DNA from: Oscillibacter sp. ER4
Lineage (GTDB): Bacteria > Bacillota > Clostridia > Oscillospirales > Oscillospiraceae
Length of the DNA stretch: 64,000 bases
Reading direction: 5' to 3'
Assembly (NCBI RefSeq): GCF_000765235.1
Contig: NZ_JPJG01000002.1
Span: forward strand, 1 to 64,000
Under the pieces are notes generated by a model. It saw nothing but the letters and a program-made list of their open reading frames with translations, ran no database searches and was not told where the DNA came from. Shown here one piece after another: positions 35,170 to 43,734 of this stretch; the first letter of the stretch is position 1, and every line of letters starts with the position of its first letter. The translations under genes and the position numbers were made by a program.

Positions 35170-36555
35170 TTAGAAACGGGAATAGAGGAAGGCGTTGCCC
35201 GACGAGGTGGCGATGAAGTACACGCACACCCAGAAGAGCAGAAACAGCGGGAGCTGGACGAGTAAACTGCCGCGGTGCTTTTCATAAAAGCGGCGCGGCT
35301 GCGGCAGACAGAAGAAGATGGCGAGCAGCAGCAGCCACCAGTAGGACGAGAACAGCTTGAGCGCATCCTGCGCGGAAATGGCGCTGCGCGCGCCGAACAG
35401 CGGGAACAGGCGGGAGAAATACGCGCCGACGTCCTTTAAGCGCGTGATGCGGAAACTGACCCACGTCTGCGGGATGACGAAGAGAAGATAGACGTGCGAG
35501 AGCACTTTATGCTTCTTGAGAAAATTGCCAATGCAGAACTTTTCGAGCAGGATGAATCCAAGCAGCATTACACCCCAGAGGACAAAATTCCAGCTCGCCC
35601 CGTGCCAGAGGCCAGTGAAAAACCACACGACCGTGAGCGAGAGTACCGTGCGGGCATTGCCGTTGCGGCTGCCGCCGAGCGGGATGTACACATAGTCGCG
35701 GAACCATGTGCCGAGCGTGATGTGCCAGCGGCGGTAGAACTCGCTCACCGAGCGCGCGGTGTAGGGCAGGTCAAAGTTGCGCGGCACAGGCAGCGCGAGC
35801 ATCTGCCCGAGGCCCATCGCCATAAGAGAATAGCCGGAAAAGTCGAAATAGAGCTGCAAACTGTAGCTCACCGCGCCAAGCCATGCGAGCGGCGTCGACA
35901 GGTATTCATACCCGATGCGCTCAAGCGACGCCCACAGCGGCGCGAGCTGGTCGGCGAGCAGCACTTTGAAGCACAGGCCGACAACAAAGAGCTCAAAGCC
36001 GGAGAATACGTCCTCGCGCGTGACCGAGCGTGCTTTCAGCGCGCCGCGCCATTCACGCCAGCGCAAGATCGGCCCCATCGTGAGCTGGGGGAACGCGATG
36101 GTGAAAGCGGCGTAGTCGATGAGATTTTTCTCTGCCTCCTCGCCGCGATACACGTCGATGAGGTACCCCGCGCTCTGGAAAAGGTAGAAGCTGACGCCGA
36201 GCGGCAGCGCAAGCTCAACGAGAGAGAACGCCGTCCCCGTCAGTTTGCCCAGATTTTCCAGAATAAATGCGGCGTACTTGAAATACACGAGGCAAAAGAG
36301 GTCCGCCGCCAGCGCGATGATCAGCAGTGCTTTTCGCGTGCGGACTTCTTTCCCCGCCATTGCGCGGGCGAGGGCGTAGTGCAGAAGTAGCACGCCGGAC
36401 AGCAGCAGTGTGTCGCGCGCGCCCGCGCCGATGAAGTAGAAGGCAAAGCTGCCCAGCACGAGCGCAGCATTTTTGAAGCGAAAGGGCAGAATGTAATAGA
36501 CCGCGAAAAACAGCGGCAGAAAATAAAAAAGAAACGTAAGGTCGGAAAAGCTCAC
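35170..36555 (-). CDS. MBOAT-family membrane O-acyltransferase (AlgI-like)
   Basis: 461 residues with about ten to twelve membrane segments. Family motifs are LPLGVSFYLFQSAGYLIDVYRG (quoted by its core GVSFYLFQ), YFDFSGYSLMAMGLG, FYRRWHITLGTWFRDY and FTGLWHGASWNFVLWG, in which the invariant His is the proposed catalytic residue. It transfers acyl groups across the membrane to envelope glycans, with the SGNH partner downstream. GTG at 36555 is preferred because AGGAG lies seven bases upstream; a GTG at 36597 overlaps the promoter. Confidence 0.93.
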   Translation of the reverse strand: MSFSDLTFLFYFLPLFFAVYYILPFRFKNAALVLGSFAFYFIGAGARDTLLLSGVLLLHYALARAMAGKEVRTRKALLIIALAADLFCLVYFKYAAFILENLGKLTGTAFSLVELALPLGVSFYLFQSAGYLIDVYRGEEAEKNLIDYAAFTIAFPQLTMGPILRWREWRGALKARSVTREDVFSGFELFVVGLCFKVLLADQLAPLWASLERIGYEYLSTPLAWLGAVSYSLQLYFDFSGYSLMAMGLGQMLALPVPRNFDLPYTARSVSEFYRRWHITLGTWFRDYVYIPLGGSRNGNARTVLSLTVVWFFTGLWHGASWNFVLWGVMLLGFILLEKFCIGNFLKKHKVLSHVYLLFVIPQTWVSFRITRLKDVGAYFSRLFPLFGARSAISAQDALKLFSSYWWLLLLAIFFCLPQPRRFYEKHRGSLLVQLPLFLLFWVCVYFIATSSGNAFLYSRF

Positions 36556-36588
36556 GGGGAAACTCCTGTCATAATTTGTCAGCGTCTT

Positions 36589-36617
36589 ATTGTACACGCC
36601 GGGGCGGAGCGTGGCAA
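36589..36617 (-). promoter_or_regulatory. Promoter of the MBOAT/SGNH operon
   Basis: On the minus strand TTGCCA, 17-base spacer, TACAAT. Confidence 0.75.
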
Positions 36618-36649
36618 TGGAAAAATCAGGAATTCGTCAAGAAACCGCC

Positions 36650-36682
36650 GGGTAAGCCAAAACGTGAGATTTTGGTTTACAT
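36650..36682 (+). promoter_or_regulatory. BirA-like operator upstream of birA
   Basis: GGGTAAGCC-N15-GGTTTACAT. The right half matches the BirA half-site at 8 of 9 positions, the left at 6 of 9. It has the same 15-base spacing as the bioY operator and, as there, its right half contains the -35 hexamer. Confidence 0.6.
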
Positions 36683-36704
36683 GCGGCGGCAAGCGTGCTA
36701 CAAT
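36676..36704 (+). promoter_or_regulatory. Promoter of birA
   Basis: TTTACA at 36676-36681, 17-base spacer, TACAAT at 36699-36704; start codon about 124 bases downstream. Confidence 0.75.
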
Positions 36705-36827
36705 CCTAAGACGGCGGCTGCGAAAAACGCAGCGTTTGATATTTTATGTCAATCGTAAGCGATAAGCCGCCGACTGTCAACCTCAAAAGGGTAACAATTT
36801 CGGTTACATTTTGTAACGGAGGACGCT

Positions 36828-37829
36828 ATGGGAAAAGAGACTGTTTTGGCGCTGCTGCTGCGGGAAAAGGGACACTTCGTCTCCGGCGAGGCCGTCAGCG
36901 CCGAGCTCGGCATCACGCGCGCGGCCATCTGGAAGAGCATTTCCGCCCTGCGCGCGCAGGGGTACGAGATCGACGCCGTCACGGGACGCGGCTACTGCCT
37001 CAAGTCGCTGCCCGGCACGCTGACCGAGCAGACCGTGCGCAGCTACTTGGGACCTGTCGAAACCGTCGGCAAGCGCATCGACTGCTTTGATTCCATCGAC
37101 TCGACGAACGCCTACTTAAAGCGCATCGCGCTCGACGGCGCGCCGGACGGTACCGTCGCCGTCGCGGCGGAGCAGACGAGCGGCCGCGGCCGCCACGGCC
37201 GCAGCTTTCAGAGCGCGGCGGGCAAGGGCGTTTACCTGTCGATCTTGCTGCGTCCGAAGCTTGCGCCGTCGCAGCTGATGCCGCTCACGGGTCTCATCGC
37301 CGTTGCGATGAGCCGCGCGGTCGACCGCGTGGCGGGGACGTACTCGCAGATCAAGTGGACAAACGATCTCATCCTGAACGGCAGAAAGCTCTGCGGCATT
37401 TTGACCGAGCTGAGCGTCGAGGGTGAGACCGGCGAGCTCCAGTACGTCGTGGCGGGCATCGGCTTCAACGTCAGCCAGCGCGAGGAGGACTTCGACGGCG
37501 AGGTCTCGAAGATCGCAACGTCCATCCTGCGCGAGACGGGCAGGCTCATTTCGCGCGCGGAGCTGTCCGCGGCGATGATCGAGGAGCTCGATGCGCTTTA
37601 TACGGCGCTCAGATCCGGAGAGACGAGCGGGTATCTTGACGAATACCGCCGCCGCTGCGTGACCATCGGGCGCGAGGTGCAGCTTTTGTGGCAGGATACG
37701 AAGGAGAAAGTCACGGCGCTTGACGTGGACGAGGAGTTCGGCCTCATCGTGCGCCGCGAAAACGGGACGGTCGAGACCGTCCGCACGGGTGAGGTGTCCG
37801 TGCGCGGCCTTTACGGATATGTGGAGTAA
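36828..37829 (+). CDS. birA: Bifunctional biotin-[acetyl-CoA-carboxylase] ligase and biotin repressor BirA
   Basis: 333 residues. An N-terminal winged helix (about residues 1-65; VSGEAVSAELGITRAAIWKSI, quoted by GITRAAIWKSI) precedes the biotin ligase domain with GRGRHGRSF (binds biotinoyl-AMP), GKGVYLSILLRP and KWTNDLILNG, and a C-terminal SH3-like domain. It biotinylates carboxylase subunits and, when loaded with biotinoyl-AMP, represses biotin genes. ATG follows GGAGGA. It is followed by the chromate transporter genes 12 bases later, possibly co-transcribed. Confidence 0.96.
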   Translation: MGKETVLALLLREKGHFVSGEAVSAELGITRAAIWKSISALRAQGYEIDAVTGRGYCLKSLPGTLTEQTVRSYLGPVETVGKRIDCFDSIDSTNAYLKRIALDGAPDGTVAVAAEQTSGRGRHGRSFQSAAGKGVYLSILLRPKLAPSQLMPLTGLIAVAMSRAVDRVAGTYSQIKWTNDLILNGRKLCGILTELSVEGETGELQYVVAGIGFNVSQREEDFDGEVSKIATSILRETGRLISRAELSAAMIEELDALYTALRSGETSGYLDEYRRRCVTIGREVQLLWQDTKEKVTALDVDEEFGLIVRRENGTVETVRTGEVSVRGLYGYVE

Positions 37830-37841
37830 GGAGAAAGTATT

Positions 37842-38387
37842 TTGAAGGAACTTTTGGAGCTGTTTCTCACCTTTGCCAAGATCGGCGTGATGACCTTTGG
37901 CGGAGGTATGGCGATGCTGCCGATCCTCGAGCGCGAGGTGGTGCAGAATAAGCACTGGGCAACGGAAGAAGAACTGGTGGACTATTTTGCCATCGGTCAG
38001 TGCACACCGGGCATCATCGCCGTCAACACGGCGACATTTGTCGGGCAGAAGAGAAAAGGCGCGATGGGCGGCATCACCGCGACGCTCGGCGTGGTATTCC
38101 CCTCGCTCGTCATTATCACGATCCTGGCGGGACTCATTACGAACTTTGCCCACCTTGCCTGGGTGCAGAACGCCTTTGCAGGCATTCAGGTGTGTGTATG
38201 CGTGCTCATCCTGAACGCTGTGCTCAAGCTGCTGAAAAAGTCGGTCGTGGATAAGCGCACGGCGGTCATCTTTGTTATCGTGCTGCTGGGGAATATGCTG
38301 CTGAGCGTTTCGCCGGTGTGGTTCGTGCTGCTCTCGGCGCTGTCCGGCATCGTGCTGAAAAATCTTGAGGGGAGGGCGGCAAAATGA
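37842..38387 (+). CDS. Chromate transporter family protein, subunit 1
   Basis: 181 residues, a half-length CHR-family membrane protein: TFAKIGVMTFGGGMAMLPIL is the family N-terminal motif (core FGGGMAMLP), with IGQCTPGIIAVNTATFVG after it. The start is TTG at 37842, with GGAG upstream and no ATG alternative. Two half-length proteins form the transporter; it exports chromate in characterised cases, and the physiological substrate here is unknown. Overlaps the next gene by 4 bases. Confidence 0.92.
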   Translation: MKELLELFLTFAKIGVMTFGGGMAMLPILEREVVQNKHWATEEELVDYFAIGQCTPGIIAVNTATFVGQKRKGAMGGITATLGVVFPSLVIITILAGLITNFAHLAWVQNAFAGIQVCVCVLILNAVLKLLKKSVVDKRTAVIFVIVLLGNMLLSVSPVWFVLLSALSGIVLKNLEGRAAK

Positions 38388-38989
38388 CCTTGTATCTTCG
38401 CTTATACTGGGAATTTTTCAAAACGGGCCTGTTTGCCATCGGCGGCGGCATGGCGACGCTGCCGTTCCTTAAGGATATCGGGGCGACCACGGGCTGGTTT
38501 TCGCAGACGGACCTGATGAACATGCTGGCTGTGTCGGAATCGACGCCGGGTCCTGTCGGCATCAACATGGCGACCTATGTCGGCTATACGGTCGGCGGCG
38601 TGCCGGGCGCGATCGTCGCCACCATCGGCGAGGTGACGCCGTCGATCATCGTCATTTTGATCGTTGCGGCGATGCTCGCCAAATTCCGCGACAGCCAGTA
38701 TGTCGCCAACGCATTCTACGGCCTTCGTCCCGCCTCCACCGGCCTGATCGGCGCGGCCTGCGCGGGCGTGATGCTCCAGGTGATCGCCGGGATCACGAGC
38801 GCGTCGCAGGAGGATTCCATCCTGATGAAATTCTCGTGGGACGGCGCGATCAGCTGGCGCGGCATCATCCTTGCGCTGGTGCTGCTCGTCTTCACGCGCT
38901 ACATCAAAAAGACCAAGGACCTGCACCCGATCGTCTTTATCGGAGTCTCCGCGGTGATCGGCGTCGTGTTCCACTTCGCGGGAGTGTAA
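38384..38989 (+). CDS. Chromate transporter family protein, subunit 2
   Basis: 201 residues. Second CHR half with FKTGLFAIGGGMATLPFL and VSESTPGPVGINMATYVG, corresponding in position to the motifs of subunit 1. Translationally coupled to it through the ATGA overlap. About five to six membrane segments. Closed by a strong terminator. Confidence 0.92.
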   Translation: MTLYLRLYWEFFKTGLFAIGGGMATLPFLKDIGATTGWFSQTDLMNMLAVSESTPGPVGINMATYVGYTVGGVPGAIVATIGEVTPSIIVILIVAAMLAKFRDSQYVANAFYGLRPASTGLIGAACAGVMLQVIAGITSASQEDSILMKFSWDGAISWRGIILALVLLVFTRYIKKTKDLHPIVFIGVSAVIGVVFHFAGV

Positions 38990-39000
38990 AAGATATTCAA

Positions 39001-39040
39001 AAAAGAGGGACGCAGCTGAAAGCTGCGTCCCTCTTTTTTG
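39001..39040 (+). terminator. Terminator of the chromate transporter genes
   Basis: AAAAGAGGGACGCAGCT-GAA-AGCTGCGTCCCTCTTTT with T run; also the first element of repeat B2. Confidence 0.94.
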
Positions 39041-39250
39041 AGAAAGATGCGCTCCGCTTCGTGCCTTGCCGCCCGTAGGGCGACTGCGACACGTGCGGAG
39101 CGAGAAGTGTTTTTCCGGCGTACACGCCGCCGGAAAAACGGATTCCAATTTATTTCGCGTCTGCGGACGCCTGGGCAGCCGTTGGCGGCTCTGCCGCCTT
39201 ACGGATGCCGCGTACCCCTTGCGGGTAAAACTCTGCGAGGCTTTTTTAAC
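39041..39250 (+). repeat. Family B structured repeat, copy B2
   Basis: Non-coding. GAGAAAG, GCGCTCCGC, GTGCCT, GTGCGGAGCGAGAAGTG, variable stem GTTTTTCCGGCG (39109-39120) / CGCCGGAAAAAC (39128-39139), TTTATTTC, GCGTC-tgcg-GACGC hairpin, then the CAGCCGTTGGCGGCTCTG module shared with family A, and AAACTCTGCGAGGCTTTTTT at the end. Confidence 0.87.
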
Positions 39251-39257
39251 CGCTGCG

Positions 39258-39875
39258 TTAGTCGGCGGAGGCGATGTGGCTGGCGATGCGCTGCATGATC
39301 ATGTCGAGAGCGACTAAGTTGTGGCCGCCTTCGAGGACGATGATGTCGGCGTACTTGCGGCTCGGCTCGACGAACTGCTCGTGCATGGGCTTGACGGTCG
39401 TCAAATACTGCGTGATGACGCTCTCAAGCGTGCGGCCGCGGTCGCGCACATCGCGCAGCGCGCGGCGCAGGATGCGAACATCGGCGTCGGTCTCGACGAA
39501 AATTTTGATGTCAAGCATTTCGCGCAGCCGCGGGTCCTGGAAAATGAGGATGCCCTCGACGATGACGACCTTGCTCGGCTGGATGAGCTCGGTCTCACTT
39601 GTGCGCTGGTGGTCTGCGTAGGAGTAGACAGGGCAGCGGATGGCCTTGCCCGCCTTGAGCTCCTTAAGCTGCTCGACCATCAGATCGGTCTCGAAAGCGT
39701 CGGGGTGGTCGTAGTTCTGCTTGCAGCGCTCTTCAAAGGGCCTGTCCTGATATTTATAATAGCTGTTGTGGTGCACGACGCTGATATCGTCGCCGAAGTG
39801 CTGCTTCAGATGCTCGGTGAGCGTCGTTTTGCCCGAACCGGTGCCACCTGCAATGCCAATGAAGATGGTGTTCAT
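39258..39875 (-). CDS. udk: Uridine kinase
   Basis: 205 residues. Walker A GGTGSGKTTLTEH near the N-terminus, HHNSYYKYQDRPF (substrate loop) and the VIVEGILIF motif identify uridine/cytidine kinase of the pyrimidine salvage pathway. The start at 39875 has GGAGGGT upstream; the very long upstream extension of this frame is not coding. It converges on the chromate transporter genes with repeat B2 between them. Confidence 0.95.
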   Translation of the reverse strand: MNTIFIGIAGGTGSGKTTLTEHLKQHFGDDISVVHHNSYYKYQDRPFEERCKQNYDHPDAFETDLMVEQLKELKAGKAIRCPVYSYADHQRTSETELIQPSKVVIVEGILIFQDPRLREMLDIKIFVETDADVRILRRALRDVRDRGRTLESVITQYLTTVKPMHEQFVEPSRKYADIIVLEGGHNLVALDMIMQRIASHIASAD

Positions 39876-40079
39876 CGCCAGACCCTCCATGAATCGTTTG
39901 TTGTTAAGTCGATTATAGGAAGACTTTGGCGAAAAAGCAAGGCCGCGCGGCGGAATGCGGCAAAAATTTGCGTGTTTCGGTTGACGCGGGACAAAAAAGC
40001 AAGTATTATGTAAAGGAATGCGGCACCGTGTGTGCTCGCGCGCAGAGACTCTATTTTGACAAAAGAAAGGAGCGTCGGC

Positions 40080-40805
40080 ATGAATCTTCTCAAGTGCCCG
40101 CGCTGCGGCGAAGAATATTCCCCCAGCTATCGCAGATGCCCGTTCTGCGAGGAGGGAGACCATCCCCGTAAGATCAAGTACAACTCCAGCAAACAGAGCG
40201 GCGGCCGGCGCGTTTCGGATAAAAAGCAGACGCAGTCCGTCCGCGGCGCGATGGCGGCGGTGCTCGTCGTCGTGCTGCTGCTTCTGAGCTGGTCGCTCTT
40301 TGGTGACAAGATCGTCGCAAAGATCACGCCCGCCGACGACGGCAATACCCCCGGCGTGCAGGACGATGTCAATACGCCCGACGACAGCAATACGAACACG
40401 GACGATCCGAACGCGAACAACGGCGGCACCACTGACCCGAACACCGGTGATGAGCCGAACGCAAATGATCCCGCAAACGGCAGCGACACAACTGCCACCA
40501 ATCCCGGCACCACGACAACCCCGTCCACCCCGACGGTGGATGCCTCGGCCCTGAGCATCAAGACGAACGTCGGCACGACGCTGCCCAAGGATGGAAACGG
40601 CAACTTTGACTGCACGATCAAGCCGAGCGAGACCATCCGCCTGAGCGTTTCCGGCACGGACGCGGCCGCGGCCTGGGCGGTGGCGGACGCGAGCGTCCTG
40701 TCCATCTCGGCGGACGGCTTGATCACGCCTGCCAAGGTGGGTACCACGACCGTGACGGCCACCGTTGGCGGCGCGGTGCTGACCATCACGGTGCGCATCA
40801 AGTAA
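40080..40805 (+). CDS. Zinc-ribbon membrane protein with a Big2-like domain
   Basis: 241 residues. N-terminal zinc ribbon (CPRCGEEY and CPFCEEGD), one membrane segment at about residues 57-78 (AVLVVVLLLLSWSLF), a long low-complexity linker rich in Asn, Asp, Thr and Pro (about 85-165), and a C-terminal Big2-like immunoglobulin domain (about 166-241; ISADGLITPAKVGTTTVTAT). Topology suggests a cytoplasmic zinc ribbon and external Big2 domain. Function unknown. AAAGGAG precedes the ATG at 40080. Confidence 0.85.
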   Translation: MNLLKCPRCGEEYSPSYRRCPFCEEGDHPRKIKYNSSKQSGGRRVSDKKQTQSVRGAMAAVLVVVLLLLSWSLFGDKIVAKITPADDGNTPGVQDDVNTPDDSNTNTDDPNANNGGTTDPNTGDEPNANDPANGSDTTATNPGTTTTPSTPTVDASALSIKTNVGTTLPKDGNGNFDCTIKPSETIRLSVSGTDAAAAWAVADASVLSISADGLITPAKVGTTTVTATVGGAVLTITVRIK

Positions 40806-40810
40806 AGAGA

Positions 40811-40840
40811 AAAAGAACGGCCGGGGGCCGTTCTTTTTTA
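40811..40840 (+). terminator. Terminator of the zinc-ribbon gene
   Basis: AAAGAACGGCC-GGG-GGCCGTTCTTT hairpin with T run. Confidence 0.93.
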
Positions 40841-40861
40841 CGCAAAAAGGGGCGGCTTTCC

Positions 40862-40890
40862 TTGCAAGCACTGCCCGCCTGTGCTACAAT
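40862..40890 (+). promoter_or_regulatory. Promoter of the ABC transporter operon
   Basis: TTGCAA at 40862-40867, 17-base spacer, TACAAT at 40885-40890. Confidence 0.78.
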
Positions 40891-40926
40891 CACCTTGAAA
40901 AAGTATTTGCAGGAGCTATCGACCAT

Positions 40927-42681
40927 ATGACGACCCGTGAATTTCAGCAGAAAAAGCCGCTTTCCATTCTCTTCACCTACTTCAAGCCGCACCGCGGCCT
41001 GTTTATCCTGGACCTTGTCTGCGCGACGGTCGTTGCGCTCATCGATCTCGCCTTCCCGCTCGTGACGCGCAAGTCGATGTACGACCTTTTGCCGAATCAG
41101 CAGTACCGCACGTTTTTTATCGTGATGGGCGTGATGATGGCGGCGTTCATTGTGCGCGCGCTTTTATACTATGTCATTTCCTACTGGGGGCACACATTCG
41201 GCATTCTGGTGGAGGCGGACATCCGCCGCGACCTTTTCACGCACGTGCAGGAGCTGGACGTCAGCTTCTTTGACCACAACCGCACGGGCCAGCTCATGAG
41301 CAGGCTGACGAGCGATCTCTTCGAGATCACGGAGCTCGCCCACCACGGCCCCGAGGACCTGCTCATTTCGACGCTGACGATCGTCGGCGCGCTCGCCATC
41401 CTGTTTTCCATCGAGTGGCGGCTCGCGCTGGTCGTGGCGTGCATCCTGCCGGTGTTCATCGCGGTCATCATGTCGCGCCGCAGCAAGATGACGGCAGCCT
41501 CGCGCGGCGAGAAGCAGAAGACTGCCGCCATCAACGTCGGCATTGAGTCGTCGCTCTCCGGCATCCGCACGGCGCGCGCCTTTGCCAACGAGGAAGAGGA
41601 GATCGACAAATTCAACGCGGCGAACGAGGAATTCAAGGTCTCCAAGCGCAAATTCCACCACGAGATGGGTGTGTTCAACGCGACGATGGAATTTTTTATG
41701 ACGCTGCTCTCTGCCGCCGTCATCACGGTGGGCGGCTATCTCATCATGCGCGGCGAGATGAACTACATTGACCTCATCACGTTTTCCCTTTACATCGCAA
41801 CGTTCATCAACCCCGTGCGAAAGCTCGCGAATTTCTCTGAGATTTTTGCTCGTGGCTTTGCAGGTCTTGAGCGCTTCACGGCGCTCATGCGCGTCGAGCC
41901 CGCGCTCAAGGACGCACCGGACGCGAAGGAGCTCGAACACTGCCGCGGCGAGATCGACGTCGACCATGTGAGCTTTTCTTACGAGGGCGAGGAGAATGAA
42001 GGCGTGCTCCACGACGTGAGCGTGCATATAAGGCCTGGCGAGATGCTCGCCATCGTCGGCCCCTCCGGCGGAGGCAAGTCGACGCTCTGCCAGCTCATCC
42101 CGCGCTTTTACGAGGTGAGCGAGGGCGCGATCCGTATCGACGGGGAAGATGTGCGCTCTCTTACGCAGTCGTCTCTTCACCGCGCCATCGGCATCGTGCA
42201 GCAGGATGTGTTCCTCTTTGCCGACACGGTGCGCGAGAATATCCGCTATGGCCGCCCCGACGCGACGGACGAGGAGATCGTCGAAGCGGCGAAGCGCGCG
42301 GAGATTTACGATGATATCATGGCCATGCCGCACGGCTTCGACACCTATGTCGGCGAGCGCGGCACGATGCTCTCCGGCGGACAGAAGCAGCGCGTGTCCA
42401 TCGCGCGCATCTTCCTCAAAAACCCGCCCATCCTCATTCTGGACGAGGCGACGAGCGCGCTCGACAGCGTGACGGAGGTCAAAATTCAGCACGCTTTCGA
42501 CGAGCTCGCGCGTGGGCGCACGACGCTTGTGATCGCGCACCGCCTCTCGACCATCCGCTCGGCGGACCGCATCCTCGTCGTCGAGAATGGCCGCATCGCC
42601 GAGCAGGGCAGCCACGAGGCGCTGCTCGCGCAAAACGGCGAGTATGCGTCCCTCTGGCGCACGCAGAATGGGAAAGCATGA
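40927..42681 (+). CDS. ABC transporter, fused membrane and ATP-binding domains (exporter type)
   Basis: 584 residues, a half-transporter of the MsbA/LmrA type. An N-terminal six-helix membrane domain is followed by the ATPase: Walker A VGPSGGGKSTLC, Q-loop, signature LSGGQKQR, Walker B ILILDEATSALD and H-loop AHRLSTI. Expected to act as a homodimer, or with another half; exported substrate unknown. It starts an operon whose next gene, ylmH-like, overlaps it by 4 bases. Confidence 0.95.
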   Translation: MTTREFQQKKPLSILFTYFKPHRGLFILDLVCATVVALIDLAFPLVTRKSMYDLLPNQQYRTFFIVMGVMMAAFIVRALLYYVISYWGHTFGILVEADIRRDLFTHVQELDVSFFDHNRTGQLMSRLTSDLFEITELAHHGPEDLLISTLTIVGALAILFSIEWRLALVVACILPVFIAVIMSRRSKMTAASRGEKQKTAAINVGIESSLSGIRTARAFANEEEEIDKFNAANEEFKVSKRKFHHEMGVFNATMEFFMTLLSAAVITVGGYLIMRGEMNYIDLITFSLYIATFINPVRKLANFSEIFARGFAGLERFTALMRVEPALKDAPDAKELEHCRGEIDVDHVSFSYEGEENEGVLHDVSVHIRPGEMLAIVGPSGGGKSTLCQLIPRFYEVSEGAIRIDGEDVRSLTQSSLHRAIGIVQQDVFLFADTVRENIRYGRPDATDEEIVEAAKRAEIYDDIMAMPHGFDTYVGERGTMLSGGQKQRVSIARIFLKNPPILILDEATSALDSVTEVKIQHAFDELARGRTTLVIAHRLSTIRSADRILVVENGRIAEQGSHEALLAQNGEYASLWRTQNGKA

Positions 42682-43469
42682 TGGACAGACGGCAGCTTTT
42701 GGATCGCGCCGCGCGCAATGGCGATGAGCGCGTGCTGCTGGCGCACATTCTGGACAAGTGTGAGCAGAGCAGAAACCGCAATATCCCGTCGGCGACGGAC
42801 TTTTTGAGCCCCGCTGAGCAGCGCAGCGCGCAGGACCTACTGCATGCCGCCGCCATTCATGACGGCTGCGCCTTCTGCGGTGGATTTGAGCGCGCGGAGC
42901 GGAGAATGCTCCTCTTTCTGCCCGACTGGCAGGAGGAGGCCGACGAGAGCGAGTACATGACGGCGCTCCGCTGCACGTATCGCAAGGAAGATACGCTGAC
43001 GCACCGCGACTTTCTCGGCTCGCTGATGGCGCAGGGCGTCACGCGCGAAAAGCTCGGCGACATTTTGGTGTCGGAGGGCTCGTGCGATTTGATCGTCTCG
43101 CGCGATATCGCGCCGTATCTGCTGCAAAACGTGACGAGCGCGGGGCGCGTGAAGCTCTCGGTCAGCGAGATCGAGCTTTCAGACTTGAGCGTCCCCGAGC
43201 TCAAGGTCAAGGAGATTCGCGACACGGTCTCGACACTGCGGCTCGACGCCGTGGCGGCGAGCGGCTTTTCGATGAGCCGCGGCAAGGCGCAGGAGCTCAT
43301 CTCATCCGGGCGCGTGCAGCTCAACCACCGCGAAACGCTCAAGAGCGACGCCCCCGTCGCGCAGGGGGATGTGATCTCCGCCCGCGGCCTCGGCAAGTTC
43401 GAGGTCGCCGAGGTCGGCGGCCTGAGTAAAAAAGGAAGAACGGCGCTTTTGCTGCGCCGATACCTGTAA
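42678..43469 (+). CDS. ylmH: S4-domain RNA-binding protein YlmH
   Basis: 263 residues. C-terminal S4 domain (about 185-250; RLDAVAASGFSMSRGKAQELI, shown by SGFSMSRGKAQELI) after an N-terminal alpha/beta region containing FLSPAEQ and CAFCGGFERAERR. YlmH proteins bind RNA; in Bacillus the gene lies in the division cluster and the protein has been linked to rescue of stalled ribosomes. Here it is coupled to the ABC exporter instead. Start ATG 42678 overlaps the preceding stop; ATG 42681 is an alternative. Confidence 0.9.
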   Translation: MMDRRQLLDRAARNGDERVLLAHILDKCEQSRNRNIPSATDFLSPAEQRSAQDLLHAAAIHDGCAFCGGFERAERRMLLFLPDWQEEADESEYMTALRCTYRKEDTLTHRDFLGSLMAQGVTREKLGDILVSEGSCDLIVSRDIAPYLLQNVTSAGRVKLSVSEIELSDLSVPELKVKEIRDTVSTLRLDAVAASGFSMSRGKAQELISSGRVQLNHRETLKSDAPVAQGDVISARGLGKFEVAEVGGLSKKGRTALLLRRYL

Positions 43470-43482
43470 GGAGAAGAAGCAT

Positions 43483-43734
43483 ATGACGATGGATGAAAAG
43501 ATCGCGCGCATCAACGCGCTGGCGCACAAGGCCAAGGCCGAGGGCCTGACCGACGAGGAAAAGGAGGAGCAGGCGTGCCTGCGCCGCGACTATATCGACT
43601 CGGTGAAGGCAAACCTCAGATCCCAGCTCAATACGCTCTATGTGCTGGATGAAAAGACGGGCAAAAAGACGAAGATCGTCGACTTTGAACGCGAGCGCGC
43701 CGCGAGAGCGGGCAAGAAAAAGGAGAAGAACTGA
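43483..43734 (+). CDS. DUF896 (UPF0291) family protein
   Basis: 83 residues, helical and highly charged: MDEKIARINALAHKAK, LTDEEKEEQACLRRDYI and VKANLRSQL are the family core, here followed by a longer basic tail. YnzC of Bacillus is the structural prototype, a two-helix protein of unknown role. GGAGAAG precedes the ATG. Overlaps the next gene by one base (TGATG). Confidence 0.93.
   Translation: MTMDEKIARINALAHKAKAEGLTDEEKEEQACLRRDYIDSVKANLRSQLNTLYVLDEKTGKKTKIVDFERERAARAGKKKEKN

Noticed and set aside
39876-40871. Upstream extension of the udk frame to a 537-codon product
   Set aside because: The extra part is antisense to the zinc-ribbon/Big2 gene and lacks a start signal; udk has a good ribosome binding site at 39875.
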